Positions 28,113 to 38,911 of a stretch of DNA of 64,000 nucleotides are shown piece by piece. The position numbers and the translations under genes are program-made. Source of the stretch: JAWKOK01 sp963848115 (lineage in GTDB: Bacteria; Chloroflexota; Anaerolineae; Caldilineales; Caldilineaceae); the NCBI GenBank assembly GCA_963848115.1, contig CAWKCP010000010.1, forward strand, positions 124,001-188,000. The letters are read 5' to 3'. The notes below the pieces were generated by a model. It ran no database searches, was not told where the DNA came from, and saw only the letters and a program-made list of their open reading frames with translations. The first letter of the stretch is position 1; the number at the start of each line of letters is the position of its first letter.

Positions 28113-30113
28113 ATGCAACTGCGTAGATTTTTCCTACCGATTCTGATCTTGATTGTGGCCCTGGGCCTTGTGGCCTGTGGCGGTCAACCCGCGGCCGAAC
28201 CGGCCCCGGCAGATGATGCAGCCCCCGCGGCGGAAGAGGCAACAGGTGAAGACGCTGCGCCTGCCGCGGTCGACACCGACGCCAAGGAGGCCCCCATGCT
28301 GGCCGAGATGGTTGCCGCCGGCGAACTGCCCCCGCTGGAGGAACGGCTGCCTGCCGACCCGCTGGTCCTCGATCCGGTCGAGGAACTGGGCACATACGGC
28401 GGCACCTGGCACCTGGTGGACGGCAATGACCAGCTTGGCTGGACTCGCCAGACCATGATGGTAGAGCCCTTCCTGAAATGGAAGCGCGACACGTCAGGCT
28501 CACGCCCCAATCTGATTACAGATTGGGAATGGAATGACGATGCCACTGAACTGGTCGTCAACCTGCGCCAGGGCATCAAGTGGTCCGACGGCGAGCCTCT
28601 GACTGTGGACGACTACCTCTTCTGGTGGAACGACATGGTCCTGGACGAAGACATTCCTGTGGGTCCTCCCGGCGGCACAACCGTCGGCGGCGAGCCGATG
28701 ACGGTGGAGAAGGTGGACGACTTCACGCTGAAGTACACGTTCGCTGCGCCTAACCCGCTCTTCCTGGAGAACCACTCCCGCGGCCACTATCACTCGTCAG
28801 CCTTCGTAGTTCCGGCCCATTACATGGAGCAGTTCCATCCCAAGTACAATTCGGATGTCGAGTCAACCGATGATTTGGTCAACCGCTTTGACGTAGCCAG
28901 CCGGCTGCACTATCCCGACATGCCAACCTTCATGCCCTGGAAACTGGTCGACTTCAAGTCCGGCCAGAGCGCGACCTTCGAGCGCAATCCCTATTACTGG
29001 AAAGTCGATCCCGAAGGCCGGCAGCTTCCCTACATCGATCGTCTGGAAGTTGACATTGCCGAGGGCGGCAGCGGGACCGAGATGGTTGCGCTCAAGGCGA
29101 TCGCCGGCGAGTTGGACATGCAGGTGCGCGATGTCGATCTCAAGGACATCCCGTTGGTCATCGAGAACGCGGAACAGGGCGACTATCGAGTCATCATGTG
29201 GAACCGCGGCGACTACGCGTGGCCGTGGCTCATCCTCATGTACGATTACCCGGATGAGGCGATCGTAGACCTGATGTATACGCCCGAATTCCGCCGTGGA
29301 CTTTCGTACGCCATCAACCGCCAGCGCATCAATGACATCGTGGCCCTGGGTCTGGCGACACCTCGTCAATTCGCGCTCAGCCCCGAAAGCCCCGAGTTCC
29401 AGACGCCTGAAGGCCAGAAGGTCTATCAAGAGTGGTCGACCTCCTATGCAGACTACGATCCCGAATTGGCCGGCCAGCTGCTCGACGAGATCGGCGTTGT
29501 CGATGTTGACGGCGACGGCTTCCGCGAGCGCCCCGACGGCGAGCCGCTCGACATCATCGTCGACGTCGTTGTCACCGACCAGGGGACGCTGGACGCCATG
29601 GACCTGATCAAGGAAGACTGGGATGCCGTGGGCCTCAAGACCACGCTCAACGCCATCGACGGCCAGATCCTCGACCAGCGTGCTCAGGCAGGCGAAGTTA
29701 TGATCCGAGCCTGGGGCAGTGCGGCTGCGTGGGGCCTGGTCTCCGCAGCCACCGTCTGGACGCCAGTCGAAGGCGTGACCTACTCGCTGGGCGGCGTGCG
29801 CATCGGCCAGCACTATGTGAGCGGCGGCGAGACCGGCGTGGCCCCGCGCCCCGGTTCGGCGTTGGAACAGCTCCAGAATGCCTACACCGAGTTGATCAGC
29901 ATCGCCGATCCAGTCGAACGGGACGCCAAGCTGCTGGAGGCCTATCAGATTCACATCGATGAAGGCCCGCTCAGCATCGGCACCGTCGGTGAACATGTGA
30001 GCCCGGTGGTTGTCAAGAACAACTTCCACAATGTACCGGACACCGGCGTGGTGGCCTCCTGGGATATCGGTTTCCCCGGCACCGCCGACCCGGAGCAGTT
30101 CTTTATCCGCTAG
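28113..30113 (+). CDS. Opp/Dpp-type ABC transporter substrate-binding lipoprotein
   Basis: 666 residues, start ATG 28113 after GGAGG. The signal is MQLRRFFLPILILIVALG with lipobox LVAC-GG, then an acidic Ala/Pro-rich linker (about 25-60). The family-5 solute-binding domain contains LVVNLRQGIKWSDGEPLTVDDY, FEHNPYYWKVDPEGRQLPYID-like text (here FERNPYYWKV) and FRRGLSYAINRQRIND. Though the family is named for peptides, members next to glycosidases often carry oligosaccharides, and this gene follows the alpha-galactosidase directly. A strong hairpin separates it from the permeases and probably lets the binding protein be made in excess. Confidence 0.9.
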   Translation: MQLRRFFLPILILIVALGLVACGGQPAAEPAPADDAAPAAEEATGEDAAPAAVDTDAKEAPMLAEMVAAGELPPLEERLPADPLVLDPVEELGTYGGTWHLVDGNDQLGWTRQTMMVEPFLKWKRDTSGSRPNLITDWEWNDDATELVVNLRQGIKWSDGEPLTVDDYLFWWNDMVLDEDIPVGPPGGTTVGGEPMTVEKVDDFTLKYTFAAPNPLFLENHSRGHYHSSAFVVPAHYMEQFHPKYNSDVESTDDLVNRFDVASRLHYPDMPTFMPWKLVDFKSGQSATFERNPYYWKVDPEGRQLPYIDRLEVDIAEGGSGTEMVALKAIAGELDMQVRDVDLKDIPLVIENAEQGDYRVIMWNRGDYAWPWLILMYDYPDEAIVDLMYTPEFRRGLSYAINRQRINDIVALGLATPRQFALSPESPEFQTPEGQKVYQEWSTSYADYDPELAGQLLDEIGVVDVDGDGFRERPDGEPLDIIVDVVVTDQGTLDAMDLIKEDWDAVGLKTTLNAIDGQILDQRAQAGEVMIRAWGSAAAWGLVSAATVWTPVEGVTYSLGGVRIGQHYVSGGETGVAPRPGSALEQLQNAYTELISIADPVERDAKLLEAYQIHIDEGPLSIGTVGEHVSPVVVKNNFHNVPDTGVVASWDIGFPGTADPEQFFIR

Positions 30114-30121
30114 GGTTTTAT

Positions 30122-30155
30122 GTCATCCAGTTCACCCCTGGGTGAACTGGATGAC
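30122..30155 (+). terminator. Perfect 16-bp hairpin between binding protein and permease genes
   Basis: GTCATCCAGTTCACCC (30122-30137) and its exact complement (30140-30155) with a 2-base loop, eight bases after the binding protein stop. There is no long T tract. It is likely a processing/attenuation structure stabilising the upstream mRNA more than a full stop, since the permease start lies 35 bp downstream. Confidence 0.7.
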
Positions 30156-30190
30156 CATCCGTTTTTCAATGGCCCGTATGGAGAGCCGGT

Positions 30191-31174
30191 ATGACCCGAT
30201 ACATCATCATGCGATTGCTCACGATGCTGCCGACGCTCTTTCTGATCTCGGTTGTCGGTTTCGTCATCATGGAACTCCCGCCTGGAGACTATGTCGACAT
30301 CTACATCCTCCAACAGGAGTCCCAGGGCAACACGACGGCCCGTGCCCAGGAAGACGAACTGCGCGCCCGCTTCGGGCTTGATAAACCGATCCACATTCGC
30401 TTCGTCAACTGGATGAGCGACTTCGTGCGCGGCGACTTCGGCGACTCCTTCATCCAGCGTCGTCCTGTTCGTGAAATCATTGCAGAACGAATCGGTTTAA
30501 CCCTGGCAGTCTCTCTGGTGGCCTTTCTGCTCTCCTGGGGCATTGGCATTCCGTTGGGCATCTATTCGGCGACCCACCAGTATTCTCGCGGTGACCATGC
30601 GTTGACGACCGTGGCATTCATCGGTCTGGGCCTGCCCGATTTCCTGCTGGCACTGGGCTTCCTGGTATTGGCCTGGGTCGTGAGCGGCGAGGTGCTCACC
30701 GGACTCTTTTCCCAGGAATATGCGACTGCCCCCTGGTCGTTCTACAAATTCATCGATCTTTTGAAGCACATCTGGATCGCAGCGCTGGCTGTGGTGGTGA
30801 CGGGCACAGCGTGGGTCATGCGCGTCATCCGCGCCAACCTGCTCAATGTCTTGGGCAGCAACTACATTGTCGCGGCCAGAGCCAAGGGCATTCCCGAGCG
30901 GGTGGTGATCTGGAAACATGGCGTGCGCAACGCGCTGCATCCGCTGGTCATGTCGTTGGGCACCACGCTGGCCTGGCTAATCAACGGTTTCACCATCACC
31001 AGCATTGTGCTCGACCTGCCGACGATCCAGACGGTCTACCTGGGTGCAACACTTCAGCAAGACATCTATCTCGGCGGCACGATCCTCATCTTGATCGGCG
31101 TATTGATCTTGATAGGCACCTTGATGGCGGACATTCTGCTGGCCTGGCTCGATCCGAGAATTCGATTTCAATAG
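30191..31174 (+). CDS. ABC transporter permease (DppB/OppB-type)
   Basis: 327 residues, start ATG 30191. The first membrane helix MLPTLFLISVVGFVIMEL is followed by a long extracytoplasmic loop containing the family sequence RFGLDKPIHIRFVNWM. The core has five further helices and the EAA-type loop VAARAKGIPERVVIWKHGVRNAL. It ends DILLAWLDPRIRFQ, the usual OppB tail. It forms the pore with the next gene, 14 bp downstream. Confidence 0.92.
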   Translation: MTRYIIMRLLTMLPTLFLISVVGFVIMELPPGDYVDIYILQQESQGNTTARAQEDELRARFGLDKPIHIRFVNWMSDFVRGDFGDSFIQRRPVREIIAERIGLTLAVSLVAFLLSWGIGIPLGIYSATHQYSRGDHALTTVAFIGLGLPDFLLALGFLVLAWVVSGEVLTGLFSQEYATAPWSFYKFIDLLKHIWIAALAVVVTGTAWVMRVIRANLLNVLGSNYIVAARAKGIPERVVIWKHGVRNALHPLVMSLGTTLAWLINGFTITSIVLDLPTIQTVYLGATLQQDIYLGGTILILIGVLILIGTLMADILLAWLDPRIRFQ

Positions 31175-31188
31175 GATGATACCCAATT

Positions 31189-32325
31189 ATGAGTGTTCTG
31201 GGCGAGATTGAGACGCCTCAAGCAGTGATTGGCGGGGAACCCAAAGTTGCGGTGTTGAGCGTACGTCGCATGATGTGGCTGCGCTTCAAGAAGAGCCGGC
31301 TTGCCCTCATCGGCGGCACCGTGCTGATTTTCATGTATCTGATGGCCCTCTTTGCGCCCTTTCTGGCCCCCTATGGCGTGCGCACCACACATGATGCGTT
31401 CGCCAGTTCACCTCCCCACGGTCTCCATTTTTTCGACGCCGAGGGCAATTTTCACATTCGACCCTTCGTCTACGGGCTGGAACCCTCGATCAATCCCACA
31501 ACGTACAGAAAAGAATACACCGATGACACCAGCATTCGCTACCCCCTCAAGTTCTTCACCAAGGGCGTCCCTATCAAGCTGTTCGGGCTAATCGAAATGG
31601 ATCGCCACCTGTTCGGCGTTGATGAACCAGGCAAGCTCTTCCTGGTCGGGACCGATCGGCAAGGTAGGGATCTCTTCTCCCGTATTTTGTACGGCTCCCA
31701 GGTCTCTCTGACCGTCGGCCTGGTCGGGGTCGGATTGAGCATCCTTATCGGATCGACCATCGGCGTCGCCATGGGATTCTACGCAGGCCTCTTTGACAAC
31801 GTGATGCAGCGCATCATTGAGGTTCTGCTTGCCTTTCCCCAGATTCCGCTCTGGCTGGCACTGGCCGTGCTCATCCCGCCGACCTGGTCGTCGGTGCAGG
31901 TCTTTTTCGGCATCACCGTCGTTCTCTCGCTGGTCACTTGGGGTGCGCTGGCCCGTCAGGTGCGCGGCATGGTGCTCTCACTGCGCGAGGAAGACTACAT
32001 CACTGCCGCTCGCTACACGAATTGCAGCAACTGGCGCATCATCGTGCGCCACCTCATGCCCAACACGACCAGCCACATCCTGGTGATCGCAACCCTGGCG
32101 ATTCCCGCCATGATCCTGGGCGAAACGGCACTGAGCTTTTTGGGACTTGGCATCCGTCCGCCCATGACCAGTTGGGGTCTGTTGTTGAACGAGGCGCAGC
32201 ATGTGCGCGTGCTCTTGCAACAGCCATGGCTACTCACACCTGCGATTTTTGTGGTGGTGACGATAATTTCATTCAATTTCCTCGGTGACGGCATGCGCGA
32301 TGCGGCGGATCCATTTAGCAAATAG
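31189..32325 (+). CDS. ABC transporter permease (DppC/OppC-type)
   Basis: 378 residues, longer than the usual 290-300 because about 80 residues are inserted after the first helix (HDAFASSPPHGLHFFDAEG to KLFGLIEMDRHLFGV), which face outside. The C-part is canonical: FLVGTDRQGRDLFSRILYG, the EAA loop EEDYITAARYTNCSNWRIIV and FNFLGDGMRDAADP. The extended loop is characteristic of a subgroup found with oligosaccharide-type systems in thermophile-related and Chloroflexota-like genomes, which is an impression and not demonstrated here. It partners the preceding permease. Confidence 0.9.
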   Translation: MSVLGEIETPQAVIGGEPKVAVLSVRRMMWLRFKKSRLALIGGTVLIFMYLMALFAPFLAPYGVRTTHDAFASSPPHGLHFFDAEGNFHIRPFVYGLEPSINPTTYRKEYTDDTSIRYPLKFFTKGVPIKLFGLIEMDRHLFGVDEPGKLFLVGTDRQGRDLFSRILYGSQVSLTVGLVGVGLSILIGSTIGVAMGFYAGLFDNVMQRIIEVLLAFPQIPLWLALAVLIPPTWSSVQVFFGITVVLSLVTWGALARQVRGMVLSLREEDYITAARYTNCSNWRIIVRHLMPNTTSHILVIATLAIPAMILGETALSFLGLGIRPPMTSWGLLLNEAQHVRVLLQQPWLLTPAIFVVVTIISFNFLGDGMRDAADPFSK

Positions 32326-32447
32326 GTTGAAATCAACAGGATACCCGCCCTACCGCAAGACGGCTCTTCCGTTTCACTCGTCACTCTTCAAGAATTCGAC
32401 GTAGGCATTCCTGAAGAACCGCAAATGAAAGCAAAGATCACGCCAGT

Positions 32448-33470
<1,023 letters not shown>

Positions 33471-33476
33471 GAATTC

Positions 33477-33570
33477 GCCACAGATGGACACAGATAAAAG
33501 GAAATTTCCACAGATGCCACCCAATGGAATCATCTGTGTCCCATCTTTTTTATCAGTGTAGATCTGTGGC
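33477..33570. repeat. CACAGATG-type inverted repeat inside the Opp operon
   Basis: CCACAGATGGACACAGATAAAA on the left is opposed by TTTTTTATCAGTGTAGATCTGTGG on the right, with CACAGATGCC/ATCTGTGTCC between. The insertion lies between the two ATPase genes and does not break either. Confidence 0.65.
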
Positions 33571-33616
33571 AAAAAGCGTTTTCCAGTCCACTTCAACGCG
33601 GAAGGTTTGTTAGCGG

Positions 33617-34639
33617 ATGACGGTCAACGACGAGCAATCGATTTTGGAAGTTGTCGATCTCAAGAAGTATTTTCCGATCACGCGGGGACTGCTAAAGAGG
33701 ACGATCGGCTATGTCAAAGCCGTCGACGGGGTCAGCTTCTCTGTGCCTTACGGCAAGACATTGGGGTTGGTCGGCGAGAGCGGCTGTGGCAAGACCACGA
33801 CCGGCCACTGCATCATGCGCGGCCATAGACCGACCTCGGGCGAAATTCGCTTCAATGATCCGGAGCTGGGCATGGTCGACGTGGCCAATGCCGACAAAAA
33901 GATGCTCTATCATGTGCGACGCAACATGCAGATGGTCTTTCAGGACCCATTCTCGTCGCTCAACCCCCACATGACCGTCCTGGAGATCATCGGCGAACCG
34001 CTGCTGGTCAACAAGGTTGCCAGCGGTCAGGAGATCGAGGATCGAGTCATCTCGCTCCTGAATCTGGTGGGGCTCTCGACGACATATCTCCGCCGCTTTC
34101 CCCACGCCTTCAGCGGCGGTCAACGCCAGCGCATTGTCATCGCACGGGCACTGGCCCTCAACCCCAGCCTGATCGTGGCCGATGAGCCTGTCTCGGCGCT
34201 TGATGTCTCCATCCAGGCCCAGACGTTGAATCTGCTGCGCGATCTACAGTCAGAACTGGGCCTGGCCTATCTCTTCATCGCCCATGATCTCAGCGTCGTT
34301 CGCCACATCAGCGACCGGGTGGCCGTCATGTACGTGGGCAAGATCGTGGAATCGGCCGAAACCGACGACGTCTACTTCGACCCGCAACACCCCTACACTG
34401 AAGCGTTGCTCTCCAACGTGCCCCAGCCTGATCCGACGCTCAAGAAGGAGCGCATCGTGCTGGCCGGCGAGGTCCCCAGCCCGTCGAACCCGCCGACCGG
34501 TTGCTACTTCCATCCGCGCTGCCGCTATGCAGAGGCAATCTGTTCCGCCGAGGAGCCTCTGTTGACCGAAGTCAAGCCGGGCCATTGGGCGGCCTGTCAT
34601 CTCGCTCAAGAATTGTCGTTGCGCGGCGTACAACGCTAG
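33617..34639 (+). CDS. ABC transporter ATP-binding protein (DppF/OppF-type)
   Basis: 340 residues, start ATG 33617. Walker A is GESGCGKTT, the Q-loop is MVFQDPFSSLNP, the signature is FSGGQRQR, Walker B is LIVADEPVSALDVSIQ, and the H-loop is AHDLS. The C-terminal domain contains GCYFHPRCRYAEAICS, as in the OppD partner. It is the fifth and last gene of the importer. Probable transcription stop at the hairpin 34651-34706. Confidence 0.92.
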   Translation: MTVNDEQSILEVVDLKKYFPITRGLLKRTIGYVKAVDGVSFSVPYGKTLGLVGESGCGKTTTGHCIMRGHRPTSGEIRFNDPELGMVDVANADKKMLYHVRRNMQMVFQDPFSSLNPHMTVLEIIGEPLLVNKVASGQEIEDRVISLLNLVGLSTTYLRRFPHAFSGGQRQRIVIARALALNPSLIVADEPVSALDVSIQAQTLNLLRDLQSELGLAYLFIAHDLSVVRHISDRVAVMYVGKIVESAETDDVYFDPQHPYTEALLSNVPQPDPTLKKERIVLAGEVPSPSNPPTGCYFHPRCRYAEAICSAEEPLLTEVKPGHWAACHLAQELSLRGVQR

Positions 34640-34650
34640 TACACAACGGA

Positions 34651-34706
34651 GTCATTGAGTCTAGGGGTTGGTAGGTCACGCTGGTAGCGTGACAAGCCTC
34701 AATGAC
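34651..34706 (+). terminator. Compound hairpin after the Opp operon
   Basis: Outer arms GTCATTGAG (34651-34659) and CTCAATGAC (34698-34706) enclose an inner hairpin GTCACGCT / AGCGTGAC (34675-34682, 34686-34693). It lies 12 bp after the OppF-type stop. It lacks a U tract but is well placed as a bidirectional barrier before the convergent exporter. Confidence 0.55.
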
Positions 34707-34875
34707 CAGACTGACCCGAGGTCACCGCACTCGTCCAGCCGGTAGCCGGACCGACAAGCCGCCATAGCTAGACAGTCGACCGTTCGTCATTCAATCGGCG
34801 AAATGCATGAGGGGCTGCTGGAACGCATGCACGAGTTGGACAATAGCTTGACCCAATAACCTAGCTTCTGGCCGA

Positions 34876-36633
34876 TCACATCTCGACAAACTGACGCTCA
34901 ACCAGGGTGGCGTAGACGCCGTCCAGGTCGATCAGTTCCCGATGCGTGCCACGCTCGACGATGCGTCCGGCTTCGACCACGCAGATCAAATCGGCGTTGC
35001 GAATGGTGCTGAGGCGGTGAGCGATGACGATGGAGGTACGTCCCTGGAGGAGATGGTCGAGGGCACGCTGAATCAACGATTCGGTGACGGTGTCGACGCT
35101 GGCCGTGGCCTCGTCCAGGACGAGGATGCGCGGATCGGCGAGCACGGCACGGGCGATGCAGATCAGTTGGCGCTGGCCGGCCGAGAGGTTGGCCCCGCCT
35201 TCGAGGATCTCGGTGGCGTAGCCGTCGGGCAAGGCCATGATGAAATCGTGGGCATTGGCCCGGCGTGCGGCATCCTCGACCGTCGCCTCGTCGGCGTCGG
35301 GCAGCCCGAAGCGAATGTTGTCGGCCACGGTGCCCGAGAAGAGAAACGGGTCTTGGGGCACCAATCCCATCTGGGCACGCAGCGAGCGCTGGGTAACCGA
35401 TCGCACGTCGATCTCGTCGATCAGTACCGCACCGTCTGTCACATCGTAGAAACGACCAATCAGATTGGCAATGGAGGTCTTGCCTGCGCCCGTCGGCCCC
35501 ACCAGCGCCACGGTCCGCCCCGCTTCAATGAGCAAGTCGACCTCGTGCAGCACCGGCGTACCATCCCGATAGGCGAAGGTCACATCGACTAGTTCGACAC
35601 GGCCCTTGATGACCGGCATGGCCTGACCATCTTCTGGATCAGCCACATCCGGCTTGGTGTCGAGCAGTTCGAGGACGCGCTCGCCGCCTGCCATGGCCGC
35701 CTGCATGGTGGTGTAGAGCTGACTCAACTCTTGGATGGGCTGAAAAAAGCGGGTCACATAGGCCAGGAAGGCCACCATCACGCCTACGGTGAGGCTGTCG
35801 CCCATGACGGCCATCCCGCCCAGCAGCAATACAATGGCCGTGGCCAACATGCCCAGAAACTCGACGGTGGGCAGGAAGACAAACGAAAGCGACATTGCCT
35901 CCACGTTGGCGTCCCGGTTCTTGAGGTTGACCTCTTCAAATCGCCGCCGAGAACTGGTCTCCTGGCTAAATGCCTGGATCACACGCATGCCGGAGATATC
36001 CTCGGCCAGACGACCGACCAACGCTGCGATGCTGGTGCGCGTGCTGCGGAAGGCCGACTTTGCACGCTTGGCAAAGAGGTAGGTTGCCAGCAGCATGAGC
36101 GGCAACACCGAAAAGGTATAGAGCGCCAGTTGCGGACTCATAGAGATCATGACGACCATGATGCCGACCAGCAGCACCATGTCGCCGATCAGCGTGATCA
36201 GCCCCTGGGAGAGCAGTTCGTTGATGACAGCCACGTCGTTGATCACCCGCGAGACGGTGACGCCGATGATATGGGTGTCGTGGTAGCCGACCGGCAGCTC
36301 TTGCAGGTGTCGAAAGAGCTGACCCCGCATGCTGGCCAGCACGCGCTGGCCGGTCCAAGAGAGCAGGTAGCGCTGGCCGGCCGTGGCCACGAAAAGGGTC
36401 AAATAGATGGCGGCAATCAGTAGCGAGATACGGGTGAGGCCAGGCAGGTCGCCGACGGCGATGTAGTCGTCGATGGCCACGCCGATCAGGTAGGGAATGG
36501 AGAGGGCTAACAGCGAGGTGACGAAGACCAGCGCCAGGGCTGCAAACATCTTGCCGGCGTGGGGACGCAGATAGCCGAGCATGCGCCGGACCACCCGGCG
36601 GTCGAAGCGCGCGTCCGTCACGCTCATCACCAA
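34876..36633 (-). CDS. ABC exporter half-transporter with canonical ATP site (MdlB/BmrD-like)
   Basis: 585 residues. A six-helix type-IV exporter domain (about 1-320) precedes the nucleotide-binding domain. Walker A is GPTGAGKTS, the signature is LSAGQ, Walker B is ILVLDEATASVD with the catalytic Glu, and the switch is IVIAHRLSTIR. The reading may begin earlier: in another frame, ATG 36694 gives MSFSIGSSGAGMGPRG, joined through a C/G-homopolymer at about 36640-36660, a glycine-rich leader common in this group. It is paired with the next minus-strand gene upstream at 36938-38707. Likely exports lipids or drugs. Confidence 0.9.
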   Translation of the reverse strand: MVMSVTDARFDRRVVRRMLGYLRPHAGKMFAALALVFVTSLLALSIPYLIGVAIDDYIAVGDLPGLTRISLLIAAIYLTLFVATAGQRYLLSWTGQRVLASMRGQLFRHLQELPVGYHDTHIIGVTVSRVINDVAVINELLSQGLITLIGDMVLLVGIMVVMISMSPQLALYTFSVLPLMLLATYLFAKRAKSAFRSTRTSIAALVGRLAEDISGMRVIQAFSQETSSRRRFEEVNLKNRDANVEAMSLSFVFLPTVEFLGMLATAIVLLLGGMAVMGDSLTVGVMVAFLAYVTRFFQPIQELSQLYTTMQAAMAGGERVLELLDTKPDVADPEDGQAMPVIKGRVELVDVTFAYRDGTPVLHEVDLLIEAGRTVALVGPTGAGKTSIANLIGRFYDVTDGAVLIDEIDVRSVTQRSLRAQMGLVPQDPFLFSGTVADNIRFGLPDADEATVEDAARRANAHDFIMALPDGYATEILEGGANLSAGQRQLICIARAVLADPRILVLDEATASVDTVTESLIQRALDHLLQGRTSIVIAHRLSTIRNADLICVVEAGRIVERGTHRELIDLDGVYATLVERQFVEM

Positions 36634-36811
36634 ACTGCCGGAGGGCCCCCCGCGGCCCCATCCCCGCGCCGCTGCTGCCGATGGAGAAACTCATGCTGAG
36701 GCCCCGTCTCTACAAGTGGCATCTAGGGTTGCCGCGCAGCCTATGTTCGTCACGCCATCTGTTCCCATAACATCGTTTTTCTTTCAAAGCTGTTCCGAGT
36801 GGTAAAACGTA

Positions 36812-36910
36812 GGGACAAGGCATTCCCCAATGCCCCCATCGCAAATTGGCCGATTCCAAATGGTCGAGCGCTACCGCATGATTGACACGGTTCTAGGAAT
36901 GCCTTGTCCC
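36812..36910. repeat. Inverted repeat GGGACAAGGCATTCC
   Basis: Perfect 15-bp arms at 36812-36826 and 36896-36910 in the 304-bp gap between the two exporter genes. The gap has no coding sequence; if the two genes form one operon, this element is transcribed between them. Confidence 0.65.
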
Positions 36911-36937
36911 CACATGTGTCTTCATACCGTTTCTCTT

Positions 36938-38707
36938 TCATCGCACCATCTCCAGTTGACCACGGTAGATCTCGGCGTAGAGGGGCGAGCGCTCAAGCAG
37001 CTCACTGTGCTTGCCCGCGGCTGTGATGCGTCCCGCTTCGAGGATCAGGATCTGGTCGGCCATGCGGATGGTGCTGAGGCGCTGGGCGATGATGAAGGAG
37101 GTTCGCCCCTGCATGAGGCGCTCCAGCGCCAGTTGAATCAGGCGCTCGGTCTCGGTGTCGACGCTGGAGGTGGCGTCGTCGAGGATGAGGATGCGCGGGT
37201 CCTTGAGCAGGGCACGGGCGATGGCAATGCGCTGCTTCTGCCCGCCGGAGAGGGTGATGCCCCGTTCTCCGATGTGCGTCTCGTAGCCGTCCTCCATCTC
37301 GATGATGAAGTCATGGGCCTGGGCTGACCGCGCAGCCTCAAGGACCTCGTCATGACCGGCATCCGGGCGGCCAAAGGCGATGTTCTCCTCGATGGTGGCA
37401 GCGAAGAGGGTCGTGTCCTGGAGCACCATGCCGATCTGACTGCGTAACGAGTGGATGGTAAGGCCGCGCAGATCGTGACCGTCGACCGTGATGCGGCCCT
37501 GGTCCGGGTCGTAAAAACGGGGGATCAGGTTGATGATGGAGGATTTGCCTGAGCCGGTTGCGCCCAAGAGGGCGATGACCTGGCCGGGCGCAGCATCCAG
37601 CGAGACGTCGCGCAGTACCCGGTGCTTGGCCAGATAGCCGAAGGAGACCGCCTCAAAGCGCACATGGCCTGAAATCGGCGGTAGGTCCTCAGCCCCCGGT
37701 TCATCCTCCACATCAGCGGGCGTGTCCAGAATCTCGAAGATGCGTTCTCCGGCCGAGAGCGCCATGGCAAAGACCGGGATGATCATACCCATGCGTCGCA
37801 CCGGCGGCACGAGCTGGGCCAGGTAGGTGGTGAATGCGACCAACTCGCCCAAGGTGAGTTGGTCCTCGACCACGAGGCGACCGCCGTACCAGATGATGAC
37901 CACAGTGCCGATGTTGGCAATCAGATCCATGAGCGGGATGTTGAGCGAGCGCAGTTTGGCCGCACGCGCCGACAGGTCGAACCAGTCGCTGTTCTCACGC
38001 CCAAAGGCATCGATCTCAGCTTCCTCCTGGGCAAAGGCCTTGACCACGCGTGCACCGCGCAGATTTTGCTCAATGCGCGTGGTCAACACGGCCAGCTGCT
38101 GTTGGAGCACCAACGAGAGCGGACGAAACTGGCGGCCAAAGGCGAAGCCCCGATAGGCCAGGAAGGGTACCATGGCCATGCTCAGCAGCGCCAGGGTCCG
38201 GTTCATGGCAAAGAGCACGACGGTGGTGGCCAGGATCAGCACGACGGCCCCGGCAATGCCCAGCGTGGCCCGACCGGTCAGGAAGCGGATTCGCTCCACA
38301 TCCTGGACGGTGCGCGAGAGCAGCTGGCCGGTCTCGGTGCGGTCGTGATAGCCGAAGGAGAGTTCGGTCAGCTTGGTGTGGATGGCGTTGCGTAGATCGT
38401 GGGCCACGCCCTGGGAGGCGATCTCGGACCAGCGGCCTTGCACAAAGGTGAGCCCTCCCTTGACCGCCGTGATACCCAGAAGGGCGAGAACCGACCCGAC
38501 CAGCACAGGCAGGTTGCCCGCCTCGATGCCCTGGTCGATGATCCAGCGGATGAACTGGGGGATGAGCAGCGAAAAGCCTATCCCGCCCAACAAAGCCACG
38601 TAGGCTCCAGCCACCCTGGGCCAGTAGGGCCGCAGATAACCAAAACAGCGCATCAGAATATTCAGGTCGTCCGGTTTCGGTTTGGCGGCGGGCGGTGAGG
38701 GTGTCAA
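36938..38707 (-). CDS. ABC exporter half-transporter with degenerate ATP site (MdlA/BmrC-like)
   Basis: 589 residues, six membrane helices then the nucleotide-binding domain. Walker A is GATGSGKSS and the signature LSGGQKQR is intact. Walker B ends ILILDDATSSVD with Asp in place of the catalytic Glu, and the switch reads FIIAQRLSTIR with Gln in place of His. These two changes mark the non-hydrolysing subunit of heterodimeric exporters such as TM287/288 and BmrCD. The canonical residues are in the partner gene 34876-36633, and the two probably form one transporter. A short proline-rich leader (MTPSPPAAKPKPDD) precedes the first helix. Confidence 0.9.
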   Translation of the reverse strand: MTPSPPAAKPKPDDLNILMRCFGYLRPYWPRVAGAYVALLGGIGFSLLIPQFIRWIIDQGIEAGNLPVLVGSVLALLGITAVKGGLTFVQGRWSEIASQGVAHDLRNAIHTKLTELSFGYHDRTETGQLLSRTVQDVERIRFLTGRATLGIAGAVVLILATTVVLFAMNRTLALLSMAMVPFLAYRGFAFGRQFRPLSLVLQQQLAVLTTRIEQNLRGARVVKAFAQEEAEIDAFGRENSDWFDLSARAAKLRSLNIPLMDLIANIGTVVIIWYGGRLVVEDQLTLGELVAFTTYLAQLVPPVRRMGMIIPVFAMALSAGERIFEILDTPADVEDEPGAEDLPPISGHVRFEAVSFGYLAKHRVLRDVSLDAAPGQVIALLGATGSGKSSIINLIPRFYDPDQGRITVDGHDLRGLTIHSLRSQIGMVLQDTTLFAATIEENIAFGRPDAGHDEVLEAARSAQAHDFIIEMEDGYETHIGERGITLSGGQKQRIAIARALLKDPRILILDDATSSVDTETERLIQLALERLMQGRTSFIIAQRLSTIRMADQILILEAGRITAAGKHSELLERSPLYAEIYRGQLEMVR

Positions 38708-38819
38708 AGCTTCGGCTCTGGTTGGCGGTGCGGTGGAAGGCGGCTATTGGACAGGCAGTGGTTAGTGTAGCACCCAGGTTGGCATGGCGCAAGGGATGTT
38801 TTGAGGGGGCGCCGCCCGC

Positions 38820-38911
38820 GTAGGGCAGGTATCCTTACCCTGCCGAACCGGTTACATTCACCCAACCGATCGGGGCAACCGAAGATCGGCGGGTAGGGAT
38901 ACCCGCCCTAC
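38820..38911. repeat. GTAGGGCGGGTATCC dispersed inverted repeat
   Basis: Arms 38820-38834 and 38897-38911 pair with one mismatch. Another copy of the arm (GGATACCCGCCCTAC) is at about 32340-32354. The right arm contains the stop codon of the MOSC fragment. Confidence 0.65.

Noticed and set aside
28863..30029. Minus-strand open frame of 388 codons
   Set aside because: Mirror of the Opp binding protein gene, no ribosome site or motif.
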